Assembly (NCBI RefSeq): GCF_050896395.1
Contig: NZ_JBPBBA010000004.1
Location: 1-64,000 of the forward strand
Source of the DNA: Nioella aestuarii
GTDB taxonomy: Bacteria > Pseudomonadota > Alphaproteobacteria > Rhodobacterales > Rhodobacteraceae
Length of the DNA: 64,000 bases
Direction of reading: 5' to 3'
Below the pieces are notes generated by a model. That model saw only the letters and a list, made by a program, of their open reading frames with translations, did no database searches and was not told the origin of the DNA. Numbering within the stretch: the stretch's first letter is position 1; every line of letters starts with the position of its first letter. Below are positions 44,467-53,509 of this stretch, piece by piece. The position numbers were made by a program, and so were the translations under genes.

Positions 44467-47070
44467 CTATTTCTTCGCGGTTTTCTTGCGAGCAGGCTTC
44501 TTCTTGCCGCCCTTGGCTTCGCGTTCCACGATCAGCTCCACCGCCATCTCCATGGTCACGTCCTCGGGTTTCACGTCCTTGGGAATGGTGGCATTCACCT
44601 TTTCCCATTTCACGTAAGGCCCGTAGCGGCCCTCCATCACGCTCACCGCGCCGCCGCGATCCGGGTATTCGCCCAGTTCCTTCAGCGGTGCCACAGCCGT
44701 GCGGCCACGACCCGGCCCGCGAGACCGCTTCTCAGCCAGAAGTTCCACTGCCCGGTTCATGCCGATCTCGAACACGTCATTTGGATCGCGCAGATTGGCA
44801 TAGGTGGGTTTGTCGGCATCAGCCGCCTGATGCATGACATAGGGCCCGAAACGGCCAAAATTGGCGCTGATCATGTTGCCGTCTTCCGGGTGCGGGCCAA
44901 TCTCGCGCGGCAAGCTCAGCAGCGTCAGCGCCTTTTCGAGGTCCATGGCATCCGCCGACCAGCCCTTGGGCAGCGAGGCGCGTGGCGGCTTCTTGTTTTC
45001 CTCGCTTGCCTCACCCTTTTGCACGTACGGTCCGAACCGGCCGGACCGCAGCGTCACCGCCTCGCCCTCGTCATAGCCCAGAACCTTGTCCCCCGCCTGC
45101 GCATCTGCATCGCCGCCAATCGGGCGGGTGTAACGGCATTCGGGGTAGCGCGAGCAGCCGACGAAGCCACCAGTGCGCGAGGTTTTCAGATGCAGGTTGC
45201 CCTCGCCACACAATGGGCATTGGCGGGGGTCCGTGCCATCTTCGCGGGGCGGGTACAGCTGCGGGGCAAGGGCCGCGTCCAGCTTGTCCAGCACTTCGGT
45301 GATGCGCAGTTCCGAGGTTTCGGCAATTGCGGCAGAGAAATCGCGCCAGAACTTCGCCAGAACCGCCTTGTAATTCAGATCCCCGGCCGAGATTTCATCC
45401 AGCTCTTGTTCCAGTTCGGCGGTAAATTCATAGCCCACATATTTGCGGAAGAAATTGAGCAGGAAGATCGTGACGATCCGGCCCTTATCTTCCGGGAACA
45501 GGCGGTTTTTCTCTTTCCGCACATATTCGCGATCCTGGATCGTGGTGATCACCGAGGCATAGGTGGAGGGCCGTCCGATGCCAAGCTCCTCCATCTTCTT
45601 GACGAGTGTTGCTTCGGTATAGCGCGGCGGCGGTTGCGTGAAATGTTGCTGGCCCAGAACAGCGCCATCGTCCGAGATCAGCGCCTTGCCATCTGCGGTC
45701 AGGCGGGCATGTTCATCAGCCATCGCGCGGCCAACCTTGGTCAGCTTATCGCCCTGGCTGATCTGCGGCAGGCGGCGATCTTCGTCAGACCCGGCATCGT
45801 CGTCGCGGCCTTCCTCATAGACCTTCATGAACCCGTCGAACATAACCACCTGACCTGTGGCGCGCAGCACGACCTGTTCGTCATCGCTGCTGATATCGAC
45901 CGTGGTTCGCTCCAGCCGCGCAGCCTCCATCTGGCTGGCGATGGTGCGTTTCCAGATCAGCTCATACAGCTTCTTCTGATCGGCCTCGGACACCCGCAGG
46001 CTGGCGGGATCTTTCGACATATCCGTGGGGCGGATACATTCGTGGGCTTCCTGGGCGTTCTTGGCCTTGTTCTTGTAGATGCGCGGGGAGGAGGGCAGGT
46101 AATCGGCCCCGTAGCGATCCTTGATCGCGTCGCGGGCGGCGCTGACCGCTTCGGGCGCCATGTCGATCCCGTCGGTCCGCATATAGGTGATGTGCCCGGC
46201 CTCATAGAGCCGCTGCGCCGCGTTCATTGTCTGACGCGCGCCGAAACCGAACTTGCGGCTGGCCTCTTGCTGCAAGGTCGAGGTCATGAAGGGGGCAGAG
46301 GGGTTGCGGGTTGAGGGTTTGGCCTCAACCGATGCGACGCTGAGCGCCCGCGAAGACACCGCCTGCACGGCCATGGTGGCGGCGGCCTGGTTGTCCAGAT
46401 CGTAGCGGTCCAGTTTCTTGCCGCCGAGCGTGGTCAGGCGGGCTTCAAACGTCTGCCCCCGCGGGGTTTCCAGCACGGCGCGCACCGACCAGTATTCGCG
46501 GGCGGTGAACGCCTCGATCTCCATTTCGCGTTCGACGATCAGCCGCAGGCAGACGGACTGCACCCGGCCGGCCGACCGCGCGCCGGGCAGTTTGCGCCAC
46601 AGAACCGGGCTCAGCTTGAAACCCACCAGATAATCAAGCGCGCGGCGGGCGAGGTATGCCTCGACCAGCGGTTCATCCACCTGGCGCGGGTTTTTCATCG
46701 CTTCGGTCACGGCGGATTTGGTGATCGCGTTGAACACGACGCGGCTGACTTCCGTCGATTTCTTGATCGCGCGGCGCTTGGTCAGCGCCTGTTGCAGATG
46801 CCATGAAATCGCCTCGCCCTCGCGATCGGGGTCGGTTGCGAGGATCAGTGTATCGTCATCTTTCAGCGCGTCGGCGATGGCCTTCACATGCTTTTTACTG
46901 TCGTTGCCGACCTCCCAAAGCATCTCAAAATCCTGGTCCGGATCGACCGAACCATCCTTTGGCGGCAAGTCGCGCACATGCCCATAAGAGGCCAGAACGG
47001 TGAAGTTATCCCCGAGATATTTGTTGATTGTCTTGGCTTTAGCCGGGGATTCGACGACGACGACTGGCAT
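44467..47070 (-). CDS. topA: DNA topoisomerase I
   Basis: Type IA topoisomerase that relaxes negative supercoils. The 867-residue protein has the TOPRIM domain (VVVESPAKAKTI near the start, DPDREGE at 80-86), the active-site tyrosine Y296 in HITYMRTDGIDM, one zinc-ribbon (CPLCGEGNLHLKTSRTGGFVGCSRYPEC near 590-620), three further GPYV-containing repeats and a lysine-rich tail (KGGKKKPARKKTAKK). Close to dprA as in many alphaproteobacteria, with a small secreted-protein gene between. Confidence 0.97.
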   Translation of the reverse strand: MPVVVVESPAKAKTINKYLGDNFTVLASYGHVRDLPPKDGSVDPDQDFEMLWEVGNDSKKHVKAIADALKDDDTLILATDPDREGEAISWHLQQALTKRRAIKKSTEVSRVVFNAITKSAVTEAMKNPRQVDEPLVEAYLARRALDYLVGFKLSPVLWRKLPGARSAGRVQSVCLRLIVEREMEIEAFTAREYWSVRAVLETPRGQTFEARLTTLGGKKLDRYDLDNQAAATMAVQAVSSRALSVASVEAKPSTRNPSAPFMTSTLQQEASRKFGFGARQTMNAAQRLYEAGHITYMRTDGIDMAPEAVSAARDAIKDRYGADYLPSSPRIYKNKAKNAQEAHECIRPTDMSKDPASLRVSEADQKKLYELIWKRTIASQMEAARLERTTVDISSDDEQVVLRATGQVVMFDGFMKVYEEGRDDDAGSDEDRRLPQISQGDKLTKVGRAMADEHARLTADGKALISDDGAVLGQQHFTQPPPRYTEATLVKKMEELGIGRPSTYASVITTIQDREYVRKEKNRLFPEDKGRIVTIFLLNFFRKYVGYEFTAELEQELDEISAGDLNYKAVLAKFWRDFSAAIAETSELRITEVLDKLDAALAPQLYPPREDGTDPRQCPLCGEGNLHLKTSRTGGFVGCSRYPECRYTRPIGGDADAQAGDKVLGYDEGEAVTLRSGRFGPYVQKGEASEENKKPPRASLPKGWSADAMDLEKALTLLSLPREIGPHPEDGNMISANFGRFGPYVMHQAADADKPTYANLRDPNDVFEIGMNRAVELLAEKRSRGPGRGRTAVAPLKELGEYPDRGGAVSVMEGRYGPYVKWEKVNATIPKDVKPEDVTMEMAVELIVEREAKGGKKKPARKKTAKK

Positions 47071-47191
47071 TCAGAATGACCTCTGGGCAACGGATGACGG
47101 GTGGCGCGGGAACATGTGTCGCTCTGGTGGGGCTTGTCAATGCGCTATCGGAAAAAGACAATGCGGCCATTCAACCTCAGGGACCTCATCC

Positions 47192-47623
47192 ATGAGATTT
47201 CTCTTTTTGCTCGCCCTTTGGCTTTGCCTTTCTATTACCGCCCATGCCGACCCGGTCGAGCCACCGCGCGGCAGCGCGCTGCGGGCCGAACTGCTCGACG
47301 CGATCCGTCGCGATGTGGAACCGCGTTTCGGAGGACCGGTGGAGTTTGTTGTCGATACCCTGCTGGTTCAGGACCGGCGGGCGGTCGCGAACCTGACAGC
47401 GCAACGCCCGGGCGGGACACCGATTGATCTTGCCTCCACGCCCCTGGTCATCGTGGAGGGCATCCCACCCGATCTGATCGACGGCCCTACGGTGCAGGCT
47501 TATTTGTATCGTCCGGGCACCTATTGGCAGATCGTTGAATACTCCATCGGCGCCACCGATGCATGGTGGTGGGGGTGGGATTGTCGCAACTATGGAGATT
47601 TCTTCCCCGAGCCACTTTGCTGA
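47192..47623 (+). CDS. Small secreted hypothetical protein
   Basis: A 143-residue protein with a clear signal peptide (MRFLFLLALWLCLSITAHA, cut before DPVEPP). The mature part has two late cysteines (WDCRNYGDFFPEPLC) that could form a disulfide, and a tryptophan-rich WWWGWD motif. I recognise no family. An upstream in-frame extension to 47000 is discarded because the signal peptide sits at 47192. Its 3' end overlaps the convergent dprA gene by 34 bases. Confidence 0.65.
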   Translation: MRFLFLLALWLCLSITAHADPVEPPRGSALRAELLDAIRRDVEPRFGGPVEFVVDTLLVQDRRAVANLTAQRPGGTPIDLASTPLVIVEGIPPDLIDGPTVQAYLYRPGTYWQIVEYSIGATDAWWWGWDCRNYGDFFPEPLC

Positions 47624-48789
47624 CCTGAGGCCAGGGAAATCAGCCCTCCGGGTTGGCGATGTATCGAGCCATCCAGTTCCATCCGCGCCAGTTCCGTAGC
47701 GGCGTCTGCCGGGCTCATCCCCAGATCGCGCAACAGCTGATCTTCCGCCACCGGGGCGTGGCCAAGCTGTGACAGGATGCGGGAATTCAGTGCCGCGCGA
47801 TCCCGCCAGTCGCGTTCGGGCTGCTGCGGGATGTCGGTGGCTTTGGCCAAGGGCAATTCCGCCTGACGGGTGGTGATGGCGGGGCCGATGGCTTCAATCA
47901 CATCTTCCGCGTCACGCACCAAAGTGGCCCCGTCGCGCAACAGGATGTTGCAGCCAGAGGCGCGGGTGTCCATCGGATGACCGGGCACGGCCAGCACCTC
48001 GCGCCCTTGGTCCAGCGCGTTGCGCGCGGTGATCAGCGAGCCCGACCGCGCCGCCGCCTCGACAACGATGACCGCGCGGGCAAGGCCGGACACGATGCGG
48101 TTTCGTTGCGGAAAATGACGCGCCTGCGGCTCAAGCCCGAAGGGGTGTTCGGACAGGCGCAGGCCGTTCTTGGCAATCGCATGGGCCAGATCGGTGTTCT
48201 CCGATGGATAGATCACATCGAGCCCGCCGGCCTGCACGGCGATTGTCCCCTTCGGCAAGGCCGCGTGATGGGCCAGCGCGTCAATACCGCGTGCCAGGCC
48301 GGAAATGATGACAAACCCCGCCTCCGACAGCTCACCCGCCAGTTTGCGCGCCATCCTTGCGCCAAGCGAAGATGCGTTTCGGGTGCCGACCATGGCCAGC
48401 AACGGTCGGGTCAGCAGACCGGTGTCGCCTAGCGCCCAAAGGATCGGCGGTGCATCGGCGCAATCGGCCAAATGGGCAGGGTAGCCAGGATCGCCGAGGC
48501 TGAGCATTCGGGCCCCAAGACGCCGGGCTGCTTTAACCTCGGCCATCGCGGCAGTGTCGGAACAGACCTCGTATGATTTTACGCCTGCCCGTTTTGCGAC
48601 CTCAGGCAGGGCCGCAAGGGCCGCCTCAGCGCTGCCATGTTCCGCCAGAAGCCGCCGAAAGGTGGCAGGCCCCACCCGACGAGACCGGATCAGCCGAAGT
48701 CGCGCCATGCGGTCGGCGTTGTCCGCCGACGGGCCGGGGCAATAGGCGGTCGCCGCCTCATAAAAACCTGTGTCGCTGTCCATCCACAT
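47590..48789 (-). CDS. dprA: DNA-processing protein DprA
   Basis: Loads RecA on incoming single-stranded DNA in natural transformation. The 399-residue protein has an N-terminal helix-hairpin-helix/SAM-like part (RLRLIRSRRVGPATFRRLL), the Rossmann-fold DprA domain (VGTRNASSLGARMARKLA, SGLARGIDALAHHAAL, QAGGLDVIYPSENTDLA, RNRIVSGLARAVIVVEA, LAVPGHPMD) and a C-terminal winged helix (LLRDLGMSPADAATELARMELDG). Start MWMDSDTGFY at 48789. It follows the two GNAT genes after 38 bases. Confidence 0.94.
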   Translation of the reverse strand: MWMDSDTGFYEAATAYCPGPSADNADRMARLRLIRSRRVGPATFRRLLAEHGSAEAALAALPEVAKRAGVKSYEVCSDTAAMAEVKAARRLGARMLSLGDPGYPAHLADCADAPPILWALGDTGLLTRPLLAMVGTRNASSLGARMARKLAGELSEAGFVIISGLARGIDALAHHAALPKGTIAVQAGGLDVIYPSENTDLAHAIAKNGLRLSEHPFGLEPQARHFPQRNRIVSGLARAVIVVEAAARSGSLITARNALDQGREVLAVPGHPMDTRASGCNILLRDGATLVRDAEDVIEAIGPAITTRQAELPLAKATDIPQQPERDWRDRAALNSRILSQLGHAPVAEDQLLRDLGMSPADAATELARMELDGSIHRQPGGLISLASGQQSGSGKKSP

Positions 48790-48827
48790 GAGTCGGAAGG
48801 CTAGGCGCAGGGGGGTTAACAGGGAGT

Positions 48828-49319
48828 TTACGGATCGAGAGAGACCCGCTTGACGAAAAATCGCAAGCGCAGGCGGAATGGCCCGGCGGAGCTGTCGACC
48901 GGCGCCTCTCCGCTGCCGGTTTCTTCCCAGCCTTGCCGGGCATAGAACCGCGCCGCGCGGTCGTTCTCGACCCCGACATCAAGCCGCGCCAGCCCGACAC
49001 CACGCGCGGCCAGCCGGGCCTCTCCATCCGCGAGGAGCCGGCCGGCAAGCCCGTTTGAACGGGCTTCTGGCGCGACGTATAGCTGGTAGATCTCATCATC
49101 GCGGATCGAACAGAACCCCAGTGCAGATCCATCGCTTGCCACGACTGTGTCAGGTAGCAAGGCAACAAGACGCCGGGCAAAATCCTCTTCTGTCCGCAGG
49201 GCCGTCAGGGCAGGCGGCGTATAGGCGGCGTGGGCCTCGTGCCAGCCCGCGTGCCAAAGCGCGGCCAGTGCGGGGATATCCTCGGACCGAGCCGGGCGGA
49301 GCAAGGGATGCTGGGTCAT
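48828..49319 (-). CDS. GNAT family N-acetyltransferase
   Basis: A 163-residue GNAT protein. The acetyl-CoA motif is QLYVAPEARSNGLAGRLLADGEARLAARG near 78-106, followed by LDVGVENDRAARFYARQGWEE. It shares the WHAGWHEAHA opening with the WHDAWHDGHA of the next gene upstream, so the two are tandem paralogues. Its ATG overlaps the upstream stop (ATGA). Acceptor unknown. Confidence 0.85.
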   Translation of the reverse strand: MTQHPLLRPARSEDIPALAALWHAGWHEAHAAYTPPALTALRTEEDFARRLVALLPDTVVASDGSALGFCSIRDDEIYQLYVAPEARSNGLAGRLLADGEARLAARGVGLARLDVGVENDRAARFYARQGWEETGSGEAPVDSSAGPFRLRLRFFVKRVSLDP

Positions 49320-49810
49320 GCGTCAGTCAGGCCCTTTCGCAAGATACGGGTACGCAGGGTAATGGGGCCGTCCGGGGTCGGAACCTCAATCGCCTCGATC
49401 CGATCCAGTCGCCAGCCCTGCCGCTGGTAAAACCGAAGCGCACGGTCATTGCCGACAAGGGCGTCGGTCCAGCCTTCGTCATGCCCCCCGGCGCGCAACA
49501 GATCTTCGGCATGGGCCATGAGCCGCCCCGCGACGCCACCGCCGCGCGCGGGCTGAGATACGAACAACCGGTCAATCCAGCGGCCTGTGGTCGTCACGAA
49601 ACCCTCGGCGCCATGAAGACCTTCCCAAACATGGCAGGCCGGGCCTATGCGCTGCATCTCAGCGGTGAAAAAGTCAGGCCCCCGGTGGCGCAACAGGTCT
49701 GCGGGAACCGCGTTGGCGTGGCCGTCATGCCAGGCGTCGTGCCACAGCCGCGCCAGCGCCGGGTAGTCCTGCGGGTCGGCCCGCCTTATGCCGCCCGCAA
49801 ATGGCCTCAC
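49316..49810 (-). CDS. GNAT family N-acetyltransferase (paralogue)
   Basis: A 164-residue GNAT protein with RLFVSQPARGGGVAGRLMAHAEDLLRAGG and LVGNDRALRFYQRQGWRLD. GTG at 49810 is chosen because it overlaps the tldD stop (GTGA) and gives a normal N-terminus (VRPFAGGIRRADPQDYPALARLWHDAW). A longer open frame to 49879 lies inside tldD. Forms a coupled trio with tldD and the following GNAT gene. Confidence 0.82.
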   Translation of the reverse strand: MRPFAGGIRRADPQDYPALARLWHDAWHDGHANAVPADLLRHRGPDFFTAEMQRIGPACHVWEGLHGAEGFVTTTGRWIDRLFVSQPARGGGVAGRLMAHAEDLLRAGGHDEGWTDALVGNDRALRFYQRQGWRLDRIEAIEVPTPDGPITLRTRILRKGLTDA

Positions 49811-51231
49811 GCGGCCGAGCCACCCACGGTCAGCCCGCCGATCAGAACGGTTGGCTGCCCGACACCGACGGGCACCCATTGGCCCGCCTTGCCGCAGGTT
49901 CCCATGCCGGGATCAAGCGCCATGTCATTGCCGATCGCGCGGATCTGGTTCAGCGCCGTTGCCCCGTCGCCGATCAGCGTTGCGCCCTTGACCGGCGCGC
50001 CGACCTTGCCGTTTTCAACCCGGTACGCCTCGGTGCAGGAAAACACGAACTTGCCATTGGTGATATCCACCTGGCCGCCGCCGAACCCGACAGCGTATAT
50101 GCCATCCTTGAGGCTCGCCACTATATCGCCGGGGTCGGTGTCACCGCCGAGCATATAGGTGTTGGTCATCCGCGGCATCGGCGCATGTGAATGGCTTTCG
50201 CGCCGGCCATTGCCGGTTGGAGGAACCCCCATCAGACGCGCATTCTGGCGGTCCTGCATGAAACCCACGAGGATGCCATCCTCGATCAGCGTGGTCTTGG
50301 AGGACGGCGTGCCCTCATCATCCACGGTGATTGAGCCGCGCCGGTCGGGGATGGTGCCATCATCCAGCACGGTCACGCCCTTGGAGGCCACCCGTTTGCC
50401 CATCAGGCCTGCGAAGGCGGAACTCTTCTTGCGGTTGAAATCGCCCTCCAGTCCGTGACCCACGGCCTCGTGCAGGAGAATGCCGGGCCATCCCGGTCCA
50501 AGCACCACATCCATGATGCCCGCAGGGGCGGGAACGGCACCCAGATTGACCACAGCGATGCGCAGCGCCTCTCGTGCCAGGGACTGCCAGTTGGTCAGGT
50601 CCAGCCAATCGCCAAGCTCCACCCGACCACCGCCACCGGCATTGCCGGATTCCCGACGGCCGTTTTCTTCGACAATGACCGAGACATTCACCCGGATCAT
50701 CGGACGGGCGTCCGAGACATGCACCGCGTCGGGGCGCAGTATCTCGACCTCCTGATGAGACGCCGCAAGGCTGACGGACACCTGCACCACCCGGGGGTCC
50801 AGACCGCGTGCATAGGCGTCGACCTCTTTCAGAATATCCAGCTTTGCGCCGAATCCCGCACCGGCCATCGGGTCTGCATCGGTGTAGAGACGGCGATTCG
50901 TAGCCTGCGGCGCATCGGCCCAGGTGCCGCCGCCATCACCGACGGCCAAACGCGCGGTTTCACTGGCGCGGATCAGTGCAGCCTCGGAAATTTCGGTAGA
51001 GTGGGCGTAGCCTGCAACCTCGCCGCGCACGGCGCGCAGACCAAAGCCTTCGGACGCGTCATAGCTGGCGGTTTTGACCCGACCATCGTCGAACAACAGC
51101 ATTTCCGAGCGTTTGCGCTCCAGAAACAGCTCTCCATCGTCGGCCCCATCGGTGGCAGCGCGGAGAATGGACAGGGCCGCGTCCTTGTCGAGCAGGGTGT
51201 CGAAGGGGCGGAAGGCAGCGCTTTGCGTCAT
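49807..51231 (-). CDS. tldD: Metalloprotease TldD
   Basis: A 474-residue PmbA/TldD-family metalloprotease; with PmbA/TldE it trims modified peptides and unfolded substrates in the cytoplasm. The zinc site HExxxH is visible as LLHEAVGHGLEGDF, with the following GMGTCGKAGQWVPVGVGQPT near the end. ATG at 51231 (MTQSAAFRPFD) is preferred over 51303, which lies in the divergent promoter. The partner TldE is not in the window. It leads the tldD-GNAT-GNAT-dprA run. Confidence 0.93.
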   Translation of the reverse strand: MTQSAAFRPFDTLLDKDAALSILRAATDGADDGELFLERKRSEMLLFDDGRVKTASYDASEGFGLRAVRGEVAGYAHSTEISEAALIRASETARLAVGDGGGTWADAPQATNRRLYTDADPMAGAGFGAKLDILKEVDAYARGLDPRVVQVSVSLAASHQEVEILRPDAVHVSDARPMIRVNVSVIVEENGRRESGNAGGGGRVELGDWLDLTNWQSLAREALRIAVVNLGAVPAPAGIMDVVLGPGWPGILLHEAVGHGLEGDFNRKKSSAFAGLMGKRVASKGVTVLDDGTIPDRRGSITVDDEGTPSSKTTLIEDGILVGFMQDRQNARLMGVPPTGNGRRESHSHAPMPRMTNTYMLGGDTDPGDIVASLKDGIYAVGFGGGQVDITNGKFVFSCTEAYRVENGKVGAPVKGATLIGDGATALNQIRAIGNDMALDPGMGTCGKAGQWVPVGVGQPTVLIGGLTVGGSAA

Positions 51232-51414
51232 GTGGGAAGGACCCTTTCCAAGCCGAAAATGATTTGCATCAACCAAAACTGTACAATCGACGAGGTGAGA
51301 CATTTTTCACCACTGTCTTGTCACGATCCCATCTATATGGTTCTACACCAGATAGACGCAACGGGGGTGAGCGTGGCCGATCCGGCCGATCCCCGCAAGG
51401 ACAGGACGATAAGA

Positions 51415-52302
51415 ATGCAACTTCTCAAGAAGCTGAACGGCCTCTGGGCCGGTATTGGTGCAACATTCGCCGCCGGCATGGCTGCCGCGCAAACCGCACC
51501 CGAGGGACTGGAAATCATCGGCGCGCCCACTCCGGGCGGCATCGGTTGGCAGCCTGCGGCCACCAGCCTAGCCGAGCAGATCCATTTCCTGAACGGGATG
51601 CTGCTCTATATCATCGCTGCGATCAGCCTGTTTGTGCTTGGTCTGCTGGTCTGGGTCGTCCTGCGCTATAACGCGCGGTCCAACCCGACCCCGGCGACCT
51701 TCAGCCACAACACCCCGATCGAGGTGACCTGGACGCTGGTGCCGCTTGGCATCCTGGTGTTCATCGGCGCGTTCTCTCTGCCGGTGCTGTTCAACCAGCA
51801 GGAGATCCCGGAAGGCGACGTGGTGATCAAGGCCACCGGTCACCAGTGGTACTGGAGCTATGAATACCCCGGGACCGATATCGATTTCGCAAGCTACATG
51901 CTGACTCGCGACGAACTGGAAGAGTATGGCTACAGCCAGGATGAATACCTGCTGGCCACCGACACCGCCGTCGTCGTGCCAACCGGCCAGACCATCGTGA
52001 TGCAGGTGACCGCATCTGACGTGATCCACAGCTGGACCATCCCCTCCTTCGGTGTGAAGCAGGACGGTGTTCCGGGCCGCCTGGCGGAGCTTTGGTTCGA
52101 AGTAGATGAAGGCAACGAAGGCATCTATTTTGGCCAGTGTTCCGAGCTTTGCGGCCTGAACCACGCCTTCATGCCGATCACCGTCATGGCCGTCACCACC
52201 GAAGAATACGAGGCGTGGCTGTCCACCGGCGGCACCGACTTCGCTTCGCTGATGGATGGGTCCCTTGCGGGCGATATCGAGCTGGCCTCGGTCGATAACT
52301 AA
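51415..52302 (+). CDS. ctaC: Cytochrome c oxidase subunit II (aa3 type)
   Basis: A 295-residue subunit II. It has a signal peptide (about residues 1-25, ending AAAQ), two transmembrane helices (60-84 and 105-125), and a periplasmic cupredoxin domain with the CuA ligands H205, C242, E244, C246, H250 and M253 (CSELCGLNHAFM). The WYWSYEYPG aromatic patch receives electrons from cytochrome c. ATG at 51415 is chosen; an in-frame extension far upstream lies antisense to tldD and is not coding. First of the oxidase assembly cluster; subunit I (ctaD) is not here. Confidence 0.97.
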   Translation: MQLLKKLNGLWAGIGATFAAGMAAAQTAPEGLEIIGAPTPGGIGWQPAATSLAEQIHFLNGMLLYIIAAISLFVLGLLVWVVLRYNARSNPTPATFSHNTPIEVTWTLVPLGILVFIGAFSLPVLFNQQEIPEGDVVIKATGHQWYWSYEYPGTDIDFASYMLTRDELEEYGYSQDEYLLATDTAVVVPTGQTIVMQVTASDVIHSWTIPSFGVKQDGVPGRLAELWFEVDEGNEGIYFGQCSELCGLNHAFMPITVMAVTTEEYEAWLSTGGTDFASLMDGSLAGDIELASVDN

Positions 52303-52374
52303 CCTAAAACAAATGACCATGGGCGGACCTGTCCCCGCCCGTGGTCCCATTCAATCCAGCGACAAGAGCCCGAG

Positions 52375-53313
52375 ATGAGCGATTTCACCGCGAATACCAG
52401 CAGCACTCCGCAGGAGGCACAGTTCGGCGATTATATCGCCTTGCTGAAACCTCGCGTAATGTCGCTTGTCGTGTTCACGGCTTTCGTGGGCCTGATGGTC
52501 GCCCCGGTCAGTGTTCCGCCGGTCGATGCCTTCACCGCGATCCTGTTCATTGCCCTGGGTGGCGGTGCTTCGGGTGCGCTGAACATGTGGTATGATCGCG
52601 ATATTGACCGTGTCATGAAGCGCACGCAGTCACGCCCGATCCCCTCGGGCATCGTGACTGCGGGTGAAGCGCTGAGCCTCGGATTGTGGCTTTCTGCCCT
52701 ATCGGTGGTGATGCTGGGTCTTGCGGCCAACTGGTTTGCCGCTGCATTCCTTGCCTTCACCATTTTCTTCTATGCCGTCGTCTACACTGTCTGGCTCAAG
52801 CGCTCCACGCCGCAGAACATCGTCATCGGTGGAGCCGCAGGCGCATTTCCCCCGATGATCGGATGGGCCGTGGCAACTGGCGGCATTTCAATCGAATCCG
52901 TGCTGATGTTCGCGCTGATCTTCATGTGGACGCCGCCCCATTTCTGGGCTCTGGCTCTGTTCATGAAGTCCGACTATGACGAGGCCAAGGTGCCGATGCT
53001 GACCGTGACGCACGGGCGGCCCCACACCCGCAAGATGGTCCTCGTCTACACGCTGCTCTTGGCCCCCGTGGCCATTGCAACCGGTCTGACCTCGATCGGT
53101 GGTCCGGTCTATATGGCGGCTGCGGTGGTGCTGAACATCCTCTTCGTCAAGGGTGGCTACGACATCTGGAAGCGCAGCGAAGAGCAGGCTCTGGAAGACG
53201 ATTACAAGACCGAGAAGAAGGTCTTCCGTTTCTCGCTTCTCTATCTATTCCTGCATTTCGGTGCGCTGCTGGCCGAGGCCGGTCTGCGTCACTTCGGGTT
53301 GGGGGGCTGGTAG
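52375..53313 (+). CDS. ctaB: Protoheme IX farnesyltransferase
   Basis: Makes heme O from heme B, the first step to heme A for cytochrome oxidase. The 312-residue UbiA-family membrane protein has about nine hydrophobic segments and the substrate motif N70-MWYD74-RDID78 in NMWYDRDIDRVMKRTQSRPIPSG, plus the second acidic region KSDYDEAKVPML near 200. It starts 72 bases after ctaC. Confidence 0.95.
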   Translation: MSDFTANTSSTPQEAQFGDYIALLKPRVMSLVVFTAFVGLMVAPVSVPPVDAFTAILFIALGGGASGALNMWYDRDIDRVMKRTQSRPIPSGIVTAGEALSLGLWLSALSVVMLGLAANWFAAAFLAFTIFFYAVVYTVWLKRSTPQNIVIGGAAGAFPPMIGWAVATGGISIESVLMFALIFMWTPPHFWALALFMKSDYDEAKVPMLTVTHGRPHTRKMVLVYTLLLAPVAIATGLTSIGGPVYMAAAVVLNILFVKGGYDIWKRSEEQALEDDYKTEKKVFRFSLLYLFLHFGALLAEAGLRHFGLGGW

Positions 53314-53314
53314 A

Positions 53315-53509
53315 ATGCCGATCACCGAAACCCACGAGATTCACAAGCGCCGATTTGGCCGAAACCTGGGTGTTGCTCTTACGCTCATCGGCTTCGTTGC
53401 CATCGTCTTTCTGCTGACCATGTCCAAGATCCGCAATGGCGGCTCGGTCGAGGCTTTCGACCATTCAGTGCGGCCGTCAATTACGCAAAGTGAGGAGGAA
53501 AGCCAATGA
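53315..53509 (+). CDS. Small CoxF-like membrane protein of the oxidase cluster
   Basis: A 64-residue protein (MPITETHEIHKRRFGRNLGVALTLIGFVAIVFLLTMSKIRNGG...) with a basic N-terminus, one transmembrane helix at about 18-36 and a short acidic tail. It starts one base after ctaB and overlaps ctaG by four bases. Small single-pass proteins (CoxF-like) are normal between ctaB and ctaG in Rhodobacterales. Probably an assembly or stability factor of the oxidase; no direct motif. Confidence 0.8.
   Translation: MPITETHEIHKRRFGRNLGVALTLIGFVAIVFLLTMSKIRNGGSVEAFDHSVRPSITQSEEESQ

Noticed and set aside
50455..51414. Upstream in-frame extension of ctaC
   Set aside because: It lies antisense to tldD, and the ctaC signal peptide begins at 51415.
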